Positions 7,624 to 16,246 are shown, numbered from the stretch's first letter. The stretch: DNA of 64,000 nt from Streptococcus sanguinis (GCA_013378335.1 CP040556.1:1674001-1738000); one strand, 5' to 3'. The notes: a model not told the origin generated them from the letters alone. Translations and numbers: made by a program.

Positions 7624-9099
7624 TTATTTTTCCTTTGCAGCGTAAGCTTCATTACGTTTGATCATTTGTTTTCTGTACCAAGCAAAGATTCCTACATAAG
7701 CACCTAAGAAGATAACTGCACCGATGATTGCTTTGATATCACCAGTCGTAGTGTTACCAATAGTCCAGCCAAGTAGTTTTTCAATTGGACCTTCCAATGT
7801 AGAGTGGGTAATCAATTGAGATTGGCTAACTCCTTCTGGGAAGGCACCAACACCTTTAGCAAGCTCTGTTGCAAATGGAGCAATCAAAGTTCCTGATAGC
7901 AAGAAGAGCGGTAACAAAAGACTTCCAAAGACAATCATACGCAAGAGCTTACCACGAGTAACCACCAGAAGGGCTGGTGTTACACCCATAGCAATGATAC
8001 CAGCTAGTGGCAAGATACCATTTCCGACTTTGGAAAGAAGAACTGCTTCAATCAACATGATTGGGGCAAGTACGTTAGCGCAGGCCCAGATTTCTGCACG
8101 ACCAGCGATAAACGGCCAGTCCAAACCGATATTGAATTTACGTCCTTGCAAACGTTTGGTTGCTACATTTGTAATACCTTGTGAAAGTGGTTCTACAGCT
8201 GCAATGAACCATGAACCAATCAATGAGAAGAGTTCCAAGCAGACACCTGCGGTTAAACCGAGAGTCAACCAGCCTTTAATGACTAATTGCCAGGTATTCG
8301 CATCTTCTGCACCGGCTACTGGCTGAGGTGTTCCCATGATACCAATGACCACACCGAGAAGGAAACCGATAAAGAACTTAGAACCCCAGAAACCAATTTT
8401 CTTATTCAAAGCTGCGGCATCAAAGTCATATTTGTCTAGCCATGGGAAGAATTTATCAAAAATCTTATCCAAGACCATAATGACAGGATTCATCATATAG
8501 TTCATGTGAGTAGATGTCATCGGAGATGAACTTGGTGCATTCAAAAGATCATCAAAGGTAGGCTTCATCAAGTCTGAGTTGATGATTTTCAAAACACCGA
8601 CCAAGACAACTGCTGCTGTCGCAATCAGCAGTGACACAGCTGGACTGACATGGTTGTTATCTGCATACCACTTAATCAAAAGTCCAGTGATGGACAAGTG
8701 CCAAATATCGAAGATATCAACGTCTAGTGTGTCTGTTTTCTTCATAACCAGCATCACGACATTGACAATCAGCATGATAAGCAAGAAATACAATGTCCAT
8801 GGAGAACCCCAAGTAATGGTCGCAAGAGGAGCCCAGCCCACATCTGTGATGTTAAGCTGAATCCCAGTGTTCTCAACGAATTTTGCTAGTGAAGCTGAGA
8901 AAGCTCCATTCAGCATACCGATGATGGCTCCGATACCCGTCAAAGCGATGGCTAGCTTAATACCACCCTCCAAAGCTTTGGAAAATTTTACACCAAATAA
9001 CAGAGCCAAAACAGTCAAGATAATCAGCATGACTATCGGGCCGCCCATCTTGATAATGGGATCGAAGAACTTATTCGCTATATCAATAATAGCATTCAT
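7624..9099 (-). CDS. PTS system EIIC component, galactitol (Gat) class
   Basis: A 491-residue permease with around ten membrane segments, of the EIIC-Gat type: it begins with an amphipathic stretch (FFDPIIKMGGPIVMLI), has the conserved loops GWAPLATITWGSPW and FDDLLNAPSSSPMT, and ends in a basic tail. It would form the sugar or polyol channel of a phosphotransferase system. The ATG at 9099 follows CAGGAGG. It is the last gene of the IIA-IIB-IIC operon. There is no dehydrogenase or aldolase gene nearby, so the carbohydrate (galactitol, ribitol, arabitol or other) cannot be named. Confidence 0.88.
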   Translation of the reverse strand: MNAIIDIANKFFDPIIKMGGPIVMLIILTVLALLFGVKFSKALEGGIKLAIALTGIGAIIGMLNGAFSASLAKFVENTGIQLNITDVGWAPLATITWGSPWTLYFLLIMLIVNVVMLVMKKTDTLDVDIFDIWHLSITGLLIKWYADNNHVSPAVSLLIATAAVVLVGVLKIINSDLMKPTFDDLLNAPSSSPMTSTHMNYMMNPVIMVLDKIFDKFFPWLDKYDFDAAALNKKIGFWGSKFFIGFLLGVVIGIMGTPQPVAGAEDANTWQLVIKGWLTLGLTAGVCLELFSLIGSWFIAAVEPLSQGITNVATKRLQGRKFNIGLDWPFIAGRAEIWACANVLAPIMLIEAVLLSKVGNGILPLAGIIAMGVTPALLVVTRGKLLRMIVFGSLLLPLFLLSGTLIAPFATELAKGVGAFPEGVSQSQLITHSTLEGPIEKLLGWTIGNTTTGDIKAIIGAVIFLGAYVGIFAWYRKQMIKRNEAYAAKEK

Positions 9100-9130
9100 A
9101 ACAAAACCTCCTGGTTTAACCTTTTATAAC

Positions 9131-9436
9131 CTAACTTAGACCATGCTCTTTAATGGCTGCTTCAATATTGTCATACACCGGAGCGCTCATAGCTGGAATA
9201 CGAAAGAGAATCGGTCCTGCTTCAATGACAGGAATCTCTGGCGTAAAACCTAGATCTGTTGCTGCAATTGGTGTAAAGATGTCGTATCCTTGAATTAAAT
9301 CTTCATTGACATCCTTGACCATAACTGCATCACAATGAACATCGTAACCACGGTTTGACAACTCTTCCTCTAAGGCACTTTTAATCTGATGGCTGGAATT
9401 TACACCAGCTCCACAGGCAGCTAAAATTTTAATCAT
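9131..9436 (-). CDS. PTS system EIIB component, galactitol class
   Basis: A 101-residue cytoplasmic EIIB protein. The phosphorylated cysteine is C8 in the N-terminal P-loop ILAACGAGVNSS, which follows the first beta strand as in GatB/lactose-type IIB proteins. It receives phosphate from the IIA protein encoded upstream and passes it to the sugar bound by IIC. The ATG at 9436 follows TGGAGG. Spacing to its neighbours is short (19 and 31 bases), in line with one transcript. Confidence 0.88.
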   Translation of the reverse strand: MIKILAACGAGVNSSHQIKSALEEELSNRGYDVHCDAVMVKDVNEDLIQGYDIFTPIAATDLGFTPEIPVIEAGPILFRIPAMSAPVYDNIEAAIKEHGLS

Positions 9437-9455
9437 GGTAAAACCTCCATTTAAT

Positions 9456-9932
9456 TTATTTGATGACAGTTGAAATATAGTGAAACAACTCTTCTTCAGT
9501 GCCGCATTTAGCTAGCTCAGCTAAATTGCCTTCACTTGTGAAAAAGTCCATCAGCTGTGCCAAAATGTTTGTTTGGCTCGAGCTAGAATGGTTAATAATA
9601 AAGAACAAGAGAGAAACCTCAACGGCTTGCGTAGGAGAAATCATATTGTGGAAGGTTACAGGCTGATCCAGCTTGACAACCACCACATTTTCAGTCAAGT
9701 TATGCGCGATGTCCGTGTGAGGTATGGCAACATTCGGCAAATCTTTGCCTAAAAATTCCATATCCAAACCGGTCGGAAATGACTTTTCTCTTTCAAGTAA
9801 GGCCTTTCGATAAGAAGAAGTTACGACTTCTCTTTCTTCTAATAAATCAGCTACTTGATGAAAGAGATCTTCCTGATTATCAGCATGTAAACAAAATATC
9901 AATTTTTCATCAAATAATTGGGCAAGCGCCAT
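9456..9932 (-). CDS. PTS system EIIA component (fructose/mannitol/nitrogen-type fold)
   Basis: A 158-residue EIIA of the PTS_EIIA_2 family. The phospho-accepting histidine is in the motif VAIPHTD; upstream is the conserved LLEREKSFPTGL segment. It takes phosphate from HPr and transfers it to the IIB Cys. First gene of the operon; the start ATG at 9932 is preceded by AAAAAGGAGAAG. Its promoter has a cre site across the -35 box, so glucose repression through CcpA is expected, and the adjacent DeoR regulator probably gives substrate-specific control. Confidence 0.88.
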   Translation of the reverse strand: MALAQLFDEKLIFCLHADNQEDLFHQVADLLEEREVVTSSYRKALLEREKSFPTGLDMEFLGKDLPNVAIPHTDIAHNLTENVVVVKLDQPVTFHNMISPTQAVEVSLLFFIINHSSSSQTNILAQLMDFFTSEGNLAELAKCGTEEELFHYISTVIK

Positions 9933-9974
9933 TTCATCACTTCTCCTTTTTTGTTTCTTTTTGTTCGTTAATTA

Positions 9975-10003
9975 ATTATATCATTATGTGATAGCGCTGT
10001 CAA
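9975..10003 (-). promoter_or_regulatory. PTS operon promoter with overlapping cre site
   Basis: On the minus strand TTGACA (9998-10003), 17 bases, TATAAT (9975-9980), a full consensus match. TTGACAGCGCTATCAC at 9988-10003 fits the CcpA cre consensus and covers the -35 box. Upstream, around 10004-10030, TAAACAAA-like words repeat and resemble the DeoR-site words at the regulator promoters. The rest of the 9933-10254 gap holds this promoter region, the terminator at 10193 and otherwise AT-rich sequence with no gene. Confidence 0.8.
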
Positions 10004-10192
10004 TAGTTTGTTTTGTTGTTTTTTGTTTATTTGACGAATGATTTTTATAGTTAGATGTTTGCATGCAGATAGACTATTTAACAATTCTACATAGAACAAC
10101 GGATAGAATAATTCGAAAATGAAATTATAAAATCTTAAATGTTGCATAAGAGCTTTTAAGTAAAATGATTGGAAGGATTGCGTATCCCAGAC

Positions 10193-10219
10193 AAAAAAGC
10201 TACGAAATTCGCAGCTTTT
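10193..10219 (-). terminator. terminator of the intact DeoR-type regulator gene
   Basis: On the minus strand AAAAGCTGCGAA faces TTCGTAGCTTTTTT, giving a GC-containing stem and a six-T tail 36 bases after the stop codon. Confidence 0.8.
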
Positions 10220-10254
10220 AGACTCTTAGATTGATTTTTACAAAAAGTATCAAA

Positions 10255-11001
10255 TCAAAGAACATTGGTGTAAGAACTATATTTAGCTCTCACCTTCGGA
10301 GAAATATGCTCATCCGTCACAATTGCATCAATATTGTCTAAACGGTAGAAACTATAGAAAGAATAGCTATCAAATTTGCTGTTATCCGCCACGATATATT
10401 TTTCAATTGCATTGTTAAGAATGATGGCATTCCCATTTCCTTCTTCTTCATTGGCAGTCGTCACATTGTGACCGTCAATTCCGTTCACTCCAATAAAGGC
10501 CTTGGACACCTTAATTTCTTGCAGAAGTTTATTGGCAAACTGCCCGACAAAAGTCTGGGTCTTGACCCGATAGCGCCCTCCAATCAAAATCAAATCAAAA
10601 TTTGGATAGTCCTTCATTTTTTCGAAAATAGGGAGAGAGTTGGTCACAATACTGATATTTTTCCCCTCTAAATAATCACCTATAAAATCTGTTGTGGTAC
10701 CTGATCCGATAAAAACAGTGTCCCCTTCAGCAATCAGATCCGCACATTTTTTAGCAATCAGCTTCTTTTCCTCGATATTTAACATCGTTTTTTCAGAATG
10801 CGAAGCTTCATTCAAGCTATCTTTCACTTTTTTATGAGCTCCACCATGCACCCGAATCAAAAGTCCTTGCTTCTCAAGATCAATCAAATCTCGCCGAATG
10901 GTCATATCTGTTACATTCAGCAATTCTTTCAGATTTTTAACGGACACAACTCCCATCTGGTCCAGCTCTTGCAAAATCACCTTATGACGACTTTCCTTCA
11001 T
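10255..11001 (-). CDS. DeoR/GlpR-family transcriptional regulator of the adjacent PTS operon
   Basis: A 248-residue regulator: N-terminal DeoR winged helix (ELDQMGVVSVKNLKELL, then VTDMTIRRDLIDLEKQG) and a C-terminal DeoR sensor domain with the phosphosugar-binding GSGTTTDFIGDYL loop. The start is ATG 11001, seven bases after GGAGG; an in-frame TTG six bases upstream is less likely. It lies directly upstream of and in the same direction as the IIA-IIB-IIC operon, behind its own terminator and promoter, so it is most likely the local regulator. A decayed near-identical paralog lies on the other side of the operon. Confidence 0.88.
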   Translation of the reverse strand: MKESRHKVILQELDQMGVVSVKNLKELLNVTDMTIRRDLIDLEKQGLLIRVHGGAHKKVKDSLNEASHSEKTMLNIEEKKLIAKKCADLIAEGDTVFIGSGTTTDFIGDYLEGKNISIVTNSLPIFEKMKDYPNFDLILIGGRYRVKTQTFVGQFANKLLQEIKVSKAFIGVNGIDGHNVTTANEEEGNGNAIILNNAIEKYIVADNSKFDSYSFYSFYRLDNIDAIVTDEHISPKVRAKYSSYTNVL

Positions 11002-11114
11002 GTACAATCCTCCTTGTGGTTGATGTCTAGAGACTTCTCACAAAGTCTATTTTTCTTGTCAGGTTCCTTAGACACTTCAAATCACCTTAATGTCCATGTA
11101 CCCTTTCTTACTTC

Positions 11115-11143
11115 ATTATACTACAATTTTCTCATATAAACAA
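11115..11143 (-). promoter_or_regulatory. promoter/operator of the DeoR-type regulator
   Basis: On the minus strand TTGTTT (11138-11143), 17 bases, TATAAT (11115-11120). TTTGTTTATATG across the -35 box is shared with the promoter of the decayed paralog. Confidence 0.65.
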
Positions 11144-11254
11144 AAAAATGTATACTTTTTTTCAAAAAAATAGAATATTGTTTGATTATGCGTTTTCATT
11201 GTGCTTTTTTCAAACAAATCATGAGAGATATCGAGATTCTCCTCAATAAAAAAG

Positions 11255-11413
11255 GAGTTTGGGACAAAAAGATTTCAATTTTTAAAAATCTTAATTATTT
11301 AGCCCTTCAAATCTATAATTAAATGCGAAAAGCGAACAAATTAGAATTCTGATTGCCAGAAAACTAGTTTTGTTCGCTTTTTATATTTGAGGTCGGACTT
11401 TTGTCCCAGCCTC
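11255..11413. repeat. 159-bp mobile-type repeat, copy B
   Basis: Same element as 3766-3924: inverted ends GAGTTTGGGACAAAA and TTTTGTCCCAGCCTC, and the internal AAAAGCGAACAAA / TTTGTTCGCTTTT hairpin. Same length, about ten substitutions. It separates the regulator promoter from the 3' side of cshA. Confidence 0.8.
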
Positions 11414-11562
11414 TCAATTGTCTTTGGATTGTCGAGCAAGACGCAGTGGTTGAGTGGGCTCTACTACGCTGATTTCATCAGCTTTTACAGCCCTACTCAA
11501 CTGTGCGGAGGTGGGACGACGAAATCGAATTCTAACGAATTACCGATTTCTGTCCTACTCTC
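11414..11562. repeat. structured intergenic repeat-like element next to cshA
   Basis: This stretch, adjoining copy B, folds into two strong hairpins: GTTGAGTGGGCT against AGCCCTACTCAAC with an inner CTGAT/ATCAG, and GAAATCG against CGATTTC. Its right end on the minus strand reads GAGTAGGACAG, similar to the ends of the 159-bp repeats. I recall close relatives being widespread in oral streptococci, but there is no second copy here. The second hairpin could end cshA transcription. Confidence 0.5.
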
Positions 11563-11569
11563 TTTCTGT

Positions 11570-13141
11570 TTATTTATCGCCTTTATTGCGGATAACAAAG
11601 CCGGTTTTCTTTTCGCTAGAAGTGTTGCGTGGCTTCTTGTGGTCCTTGCGGTAGCGATTTTCTTTGTCAAAACGCTCGTCTTTGCGACCTTTCTTAAATT
11701 GATCGCGACGGCCGCCTCGGTCACGGCGATTGTCATTGCTGCGACGGTTATTATTTCCGCCACGACTGCCCTTGCCTTTTCCGCCAAAGCCTCCGCCAGA
11801 CGGTTTAAATGGCAATGGTTTTTCACGGGCAATTTCTACTTCAGGAAGGGCATCTGGATCCTGCACCGTCAAGCTGAGGATATACATAGCCAGCTCTTCT
11901 GGGCTGAATTCTGCTGCCAGCTTGCGGGCATCCTTGCCAAATTTCTCAAAGTTAGAACGGATACTTTCATCCGCAAAATCGCGTTCAATCTTCTTAAGGG
12001 CAACTTTTTTCTTAGCTTGGAAAGCTTCCTCTGCAGTCGCTGGCTTAAGGCCTTTCATACGCTTCTTGGTCAGATTTTCGATAATCTGCAGATAGCCCAT
12101 TTCATTTGGCGCTACGAAAGTGATAGACTGACCTGACTTACCAGCACGACCAGTCCGACCAATCCGGTGAACATAGCTTTCTGGATCTTGCGGAATATCA
12201 TAGTTGTAGACGTGGGTCACACCAGAAATGTCCAAACCACGCGCGGCCACATCTGTCGCCACCAAGACATCCAGATTACCGTTTTTAAAGTCGCGCAGGA
12301 CTCGGAGGCGCTTGCCTTGGTCCAAATCACCATGGATACCCTCTGCTCGGAAACCGCGTATTTTCAGGCCACGAGTCAGCTCATCCACCCGGCGCTTGGT
12401 CCGACCAAAGACGATTGACAGCTCAGGCTGCTCCACGTCCATCAGGCGGGTCATGGTATCAAATTTTTCATTTTCTTTGACACGGATATAATACTGATCT
12501 ACCAGCTCCGTCGTCAACTCTTTAGCAGCAATCTTGACATGCTCAGGCTCCTTCATGAACTTGACACCGATACGCTTGATAGCATCCGGCATGGTCGCTG
12601 AAAAGAGCAAGGTCTGACGTTCTTCTGGCACACGGGAAATGATAGACTCAATATCTTCCAAAAAGCCCATGTTAAGCATTTCATCCGCTTCGTCCAAGAT
12701 TAAGGTTTCAATCTGATTCAGCTTAAGCGCCTTGCGTTTAATCAAATCCAAAAGACGTCCAGGTGTTCCTACGACGATATGAGCACCTGATTTGAGGGCC
12801 TTGATTTGCTTTTCGATGCTAGAGCCACCGTAGACAGAACGCACTTTGACACCCTTACTGCGGCCAAAACGGAAAAGCTCTTCCTGACTCTGCACAGCCA
12901 ATTCACGGGTCGGAGCGATAATCAAAGCCTGCACAGCAGGATTATCTGTATCAATCTTCTCCAGAGTTGGAAAGCCAAAGGCTGCTGTCTTTCCTGTCCC
13001 TGTCTGGGCCTGACCAATGACATCCTTACCTGCCATAGCAAGTGGAATTGTCTGCTCTTGAATAGGACTTGCTTCTACAAAGCCAGCTTTTTCAATCTCT
13101 GCTAGTAATTCAGCAGATAAATGTAATTCATTAAATTTCAA
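11570..13141 (-). CDS. cshA: DEAD-box ATP-dependent RNA helicase CshA
   Basis: A 523-residue DEAD-box helicase. Motifs in order: Q motif ASPIQEQTIPLA, Walker A AQTGTGKT, PTRELA, DEAD box LDEADEML, SAT, then helicase C-terminal ARGLDISGV and HRIGRTGRAG. After about residue 430 comes a basic low-complexity tail with RGG/RRG-rich segments (GGGFGGKGKGSRGG) for RNA binding. It unwinds structured RNA in the degradosome and during cold growth and ribosome assembly. The start is TTG at 13141, matching the conserved MKFNELHLSAELL start of the family, after AGAAGAAGAA. A roughly 215-base leader with an internal terminator precedes it, which suggests autogenous or temperature control. Confidence 0.93.
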   Translation of the reverse strand: MKFNELHLSAELLAEIEKAGFVEASPIQEQTIPLAMAGKDVIGQAQTGTGKTAAFGFPTLEKIDTDNPAVQALIIAPTRELAVQSQEELFRFGRSKGVKVRSVYGGSSIEKQIKALKSGAHIVVGTPGRLLDLIKRKALKLNQIETLILDEADEMLNMGFLEDIESIISRVPEERQTLLFSATMPDAIKRIGVKFMKEPEHVKIAAKELTTELVDQYYIRVKENEKFDTMTRLMDVEQPELSIVFGRTKRRVDELTRGLKIRGFRAEGIHGDLDQGKRLRVLRDFKNGNLDVLVATDVAARGLDISGVTHVYNYDIPQDPESYVHRIGRTGRAGKSGQSITFVAPNEMGYLQIIENLTKKRMKGLKPATAEEAFQAKKKVALKKIERDFADESIRSNFEKFGKDARKLAAEFSPEELAMYILSLTVQDPDALPEVEIAREKPLPFKPSGGGFGGKGKGSRGGNNNRRSNDNRRDRGGRRDQFKKGRKDERFDKENRYRKDHKKPRNTSSEKKTGFVIRNKGDK

Positions 13142-13298
13142 TGTTCTTCTTCTTTCTAAAGGCGGTGCGAAGCCACCTTATAAGGCTTTTGATACTCAAC
13201 TATCGAAACATACCAAGCAGTTTTCGCTTGCTAAATCACGATTTTCTGAGAGTATTCGCTCTTCTCTTCATAAATATGGGCTCTCAAGTCTAGGCACT

Positions 13299-13369
13299 AA
13301 AAAAGCGCCGACTCGGTCGCTAGTTCCCACTGAATAGAAAAACTGTATTTCTGCAACTAATCTAGTATA
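13299..13369 (-). promoter_or_regulatory. cshA promoter and early terminator (attenuator candidate)
   Basis: On the minus strand an extended -10 (TGGTATACT, box at 13364-13369) is followed about 50 bases later by a GC-rich hairpin, GCGACCG-AGT-CGGCGC, and TTTTTT (13321 down to 13299). cshA starts only at 13141, so this terminator lies inside the leader. The remaining leader has a second hairpin GGTGGCTTCGCACC near 13165. No protein gene lies in 13142-13499. Confidence 0.6.
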
Positions 13370-13446
13370 CCACAAAAGTACCTAAAAAGATAGGACTTGC
13401 CTGTAAAATATTTTATTAGAGCTTTCTTTTTGTAAAAAATGAAAAC

Positions 13447-13475
13447 TTGAAAATCACTTTCAAAAACATTATAAT
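13447..13475 (+). promoter_or_regulatory. promoter of the small membrane protein gene
   Basis: TTGAAA (13447-13452), 17 bases, TATAAT (13470-13475), 24 bases before the ATG at 13500, with GGAGACAG as ribosome site. Confidence 0.75.
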
Positions 13476-13499
13476 CTACAAAGAAGAAAGGAGACAGGT

Positions 13500-13898
13500 A
13501 TGAATAAATTTTTACGAGTGGCTTTCATTTTACTGATCTTAGCTATGCTGGGCGCGGCTATGATCCAGATTTTCCGGCCCCAGCTCTTGGGCAATGAGTC
13601 CATCTATGGTCTAGCTCCCTACTGGCAGCGGGAAATTGGTTTCTGGAATCTGGCTATCCTGCCTTTAGTCATTGCCGCCAACATGAAGTATGATTGGTTC
13701 TACCTGCGTATGACTTTGCTAGCACTGATTCTGGGCGGGCTGGGCTTTGGAACCAACCATCTGCTAGGCTATCTGGAAAAGGCCAATCAAGCAAACTTTC
13801 TGGGCTGGATTGAAAATTATCTGCTAGTCTTCTGCTGGATCATCGGCTGGGGACTGGAATATCGAAAAAGACAAAAAAGTGATGAAGAGACTGTCTAA
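13500..13898 (+). CDS. hypothetical membrane protein, four predicted helices
   Basis: A 132-residue protein I do not recognise. It has four hydrophobic segments at about residues 5-24, 46-60, 70-90 and 102-120, and a charged tail (EYRKRQKSDEETV). Notable is the conserved-looking loop YWQREIGFWNLA between helices 1 and 2, which carries aromatic and charged residues on a predicted outer face. A strong ribosome site (AAGGAGACAG) and a consensus promoter show it is a real gene. It stands alone between the divergent cshA and the convergent icd remnant. No function is assigned. Confidence 0.8.
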   Translation: MNKFLRVAFILLILAMLGAAMIQIFRPQLLGNESIYGLAPYWQREIGFWNLAILPLVIAANMKYDWFYLRMTLLALILGGLGFGTNHLLGYLEKANQANFLGWIENYLLVFCWIIGWGLEYRKRQKSDEETV

Positions 13899-13926
13899 AT
13901 AAGCAGATTCTTCATCACTTTTTTCT
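13878..13926. terminator. bidirectional terminator
   Basis: AGTGATGAAGA (13878-13888) pairs with TCTTCATCACT (13909-13919), followed by T-rich sequence on the plus strand and A-rich sequence before it. It serves the membrane protein gene and the convergent icd. Confidence 0.85.
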
Positions 13927-13929
13927 TCA

Positions 13930-15124
13930 CTATGGACATTTTTCTATATTGGCTAGCAGCTCCTCAGCAAATTGACTAGTGGTCAAAGCTGTTACTCCTT
14001 CCAGCTGACTGGCAAAATCGCCTGTCACTTTTTGCTCAAAGAGAGCCTTCTCAATAGCCTTAGTCAGGAGATGAGAGACCTCCGACCAACAAATGTAATC
14101 AAAGAGCATGGCCCCTGATAAGAGAAGAGAACAAGGATTAGCCCTATTTTGACCTGCTATATCTGGCGCCGTTCCATGAGTTGCTTCAAAAATAGCATGA
14201 CCAGTCTCGTAATTGATATTGGCCCCTGGCGCAATACCAATCCCACCCACCTGAGCAGCCAAGGCATCACTGGCATAGTCACCATTTAGATTGGTCAAGG
14301 CGACAACATCAAATTTCTCTGGAAAAAGCAAAATCTGCTGCAAAAAATTATCAGCAATAACATCCTGGATGATTAGTTTTCCAGAAGCCAACTCATCCGT
14401 ATACTCTCTTTGAGCTAGTTCATAGCCCCATTTCCGAAAACCGCCCTCTGTAAATTTCTGGATATTGCCCTTGTGGACCAGAGTTACCCGGCTCAGTCCT
14501 TTGGTTAGTGCATAGTCAATAGCCGCCCGTATCAGCCGCTCGCTTCCTTTCTTAGAGATAGGCTTAATCCCAATAGCAGAGCTTTCTGGAAAGCGAATCT
14601 TGTCGACCTGCATATCCTTCTGCAGGAAATCGATAACTTTTTTGACTGCAGCCGTTCCACTCTCCCACTCAATCCCTGCATAGATGTCTTCTGTATTTTC
14701 CCGAAAAATCGTGATATCGGTCTTCTCCGGCTGCTTGAGCGGGCTTGGAACTCCCTTGAAATAACGAACCGGCCGCAGGCAGGCATAGAGGTCCAATCCT
14801 TGTCTCAGGGCCACATTCAAGGAACGAATCCCTTCTCCGACCGGGTTTCTAGCGGGCCCTTAATAGCTACCAGATGGCTCTTAATCGTTGCCAACGTTTC
14901 ATCCGGTAGCCAGTAACCCGTCAGATCTGCTGCTTTTTCCCAGCCAAAACTTCCTTCCAAACAACCTTTCTCTGCCCACCATAAGCCTTTTCCACTGCCT
15001 TATCAAAGATCAGCTGGGCCTTTTCCCAGATATCAACCCCAACCCCGTCTCCTTGGATGTAAGGAATAATAGGAGCATCTGGCACCTGCAACCGCCCTTT
15101 CTCAAACAAAATCTTATCTGCCAT
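13930..15124 (-). pseudogene. icd: NADP-dependent isocitrate dehydrogenase, disrupted by two frameshifts
   Basis: Icd converts isocitrate to 2-oxoglutarate. The frame from ATG 15124 (after AAGGAGATAAA) reads [15 protein letters not shown] and [14 protein letters not shown] but stops early. Reading on in the two other frames restores the expected protein: [20 protein letters not shown], then after a second shift [21 protein letters not shown] and the rest to the end. Both shifts are explained by one missing base, in an A run (T run at 14934-14938 on the plus strand) and at the ACC/CCG junction (14843-14845). The 3' part has the substrate Arg loop and the Asp residues in [11 protein letters not shown]. 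Either true decay or a homopolymer sequencing error. Third gene of the acn-gltA-icd unit. Confidence 0.88.
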
Positions 15125-15125
15125 T

Positions 15126-16244
15126 TTATCTCCTTCCAATTGGAAGATACTCCAAACCTTGAGCACCAATATAGTTAGAACGTGGCCGAATCAGCTTATT
15201 GTTCTTGCGCTGTTCCTGAATATGGGCAATCCAACCAGCCACCCGACTCATAGCAAAAATCAGGGTGTAGATACTGCTGTCAATGCCCAGCACATGGTAA
15301 ACAGTAGCCGAATAAAAATCGACATTCGGTATCAGATGCTTGGTATGCTTCATATAGGCTTCAATTTCCTCTGAAAGCTGATACCAGACCTCATCCTTAG
15401 TTCCCTGTGTCAAATCCTTGGCCATTTGGCGCAAGTATTTTTCACGTGGATCCTGTGTCTTGTAAACCCGATGACCAAAGCCCATAATCTTCTCGTGAGA
15501 GGCCAGCTTGCGGTCTAGATAGGCCTGACAATCCCCTTCCTCTCTGATCTCTTTCAGCATATCAAAGACACATTCATTAGCGCCGCCATGAAGCGAGCCC
15601 TTGAGCGCTCCAACAGCTGCTGTCACGCAGGAATAAATATCGGTCAGAGTTGAGGCGCAGACTCGAGCAGCAAAGGTTGAAGCATTGAGTTCATGATCGG
15701 CATGGAGCACCAAGGCACAGTTAAAAGCTTTGACTTCAAGCTCACTAGCCTCTTTCCCTTTGAGCATATAGAGGAAATTGGCCGCAAAACCTAAATCCTC
15801 CCGCGGCTCTATCGGAGTCTGACCCGACCTCAGTCTGGCAAAAGCCGCAATAATAGTCGGCATCTTTGCCATAAGCTGGATACTCTGCTCATAGGTCGCT
15901 TCTAGAGACGCTTCCTCAGCATGAACATTATAAACACCCAAAAGACTGACCGTTGAGCGCAAGACACTCATAGGATGAAGATGCTTGCGGGACTGGATAA
16001 GAATGCACTGCTCCACCGCATCGCTAATGGCATAATTAGCTCGCAAATCTTCTTCAAAATGCTTGAGCTCAATCTGAGTCGGCAAATGCAAATGCCACAG
16101 CAGATAAATCACCTCTTCAAAACTCGCATGGTGCTCTACCAATTCAGAAATATTGTAGCCTGCATAAGATAGGGAATCATCCACAATCTGGCTAATCCTG
16201 GTATCACAGGCTATGGTATCTTTCAAACCGTCCGTCTGACTCAT
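15126..16244 (-). CDS. gltA: citrate synthase
   Basis: A 372-residue type II citrate synthase, condensing acetyl-CoA and oxaloacetate. Conserved histidines are present in [10 protein letters not shown], in GSLHGGANE and in [13 protein letters not shown], and the C-terminal catalytic Asp is in [13 protein letters not shown]. The start is ATG 16244, six bases after AGGAGGT and two bases after the acn stop; a GTG six bases upstream is less likely. The frame is intact, unlike its two neighbours. In streptococci this partial TCA branch makes 2-oxoglutarate for glutamate. With acn and icd broken, citrate would have no obvious next step here. Confidence 0.92.
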   Translation of the reverse strand: MSQTDGLKDTIACDTRISQIVDDSLSYAGYNISELVEHHASFEEVIYLLWHLHLPTQIELKHFEEDLRANYAISDAVEQCILIQSRKHLHPMSVLRSTVSLLGVYNVHAEEASLEATYEQSIQLMAKMPTIIAAFARLRSGQTPIEPREDLGFAANFLYMLKGKEASELEVKAFNCALVLHADHELNASTFAARVCASTLTDIYSCVTAAVGALKGSLHGGANECVFDMLKEIREEGDCQAYLDRKLASHEKIMGFGHRVYKTQDPREKYLRQMAKDLTQGTKDEVWYQLSEEIEAYMKHTKHLIPNVDFYSATVYHVLGIDSSIYTLIFAMSRVAGWIAHIQEQRKNNKLIRPRSNYIGAQGLEYLPIGRR

Positions 16245-16246
16245 GC

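Noticed and set aside
11387..12136. 249-codon plus-strand frame opposite the 3' end of cshA
   Set aside because: It is antisense to the RGG-rich tail of cshA and begins inside repeat copy B; no ribosome site or domain.
13299..13321. Hairpin on the minus strand that resembles the 3' end of a Cas9 tracrRNA (ACCGAGTCGG with a T run)
   Set aside because: There is no cas gene, no CRISPR repeat and no anti-repeat in the window; the match is limited to a terminator hairpin inside the cshA leader.
13930..15169. Two separate genes (82 and 296 codons) in place of icd
   Set aside because: Both pieces and the 100 bases between them align in order with one isocitrate dehydrogenase if two single-base gaps are allowed; the second piece has no ribosome site.
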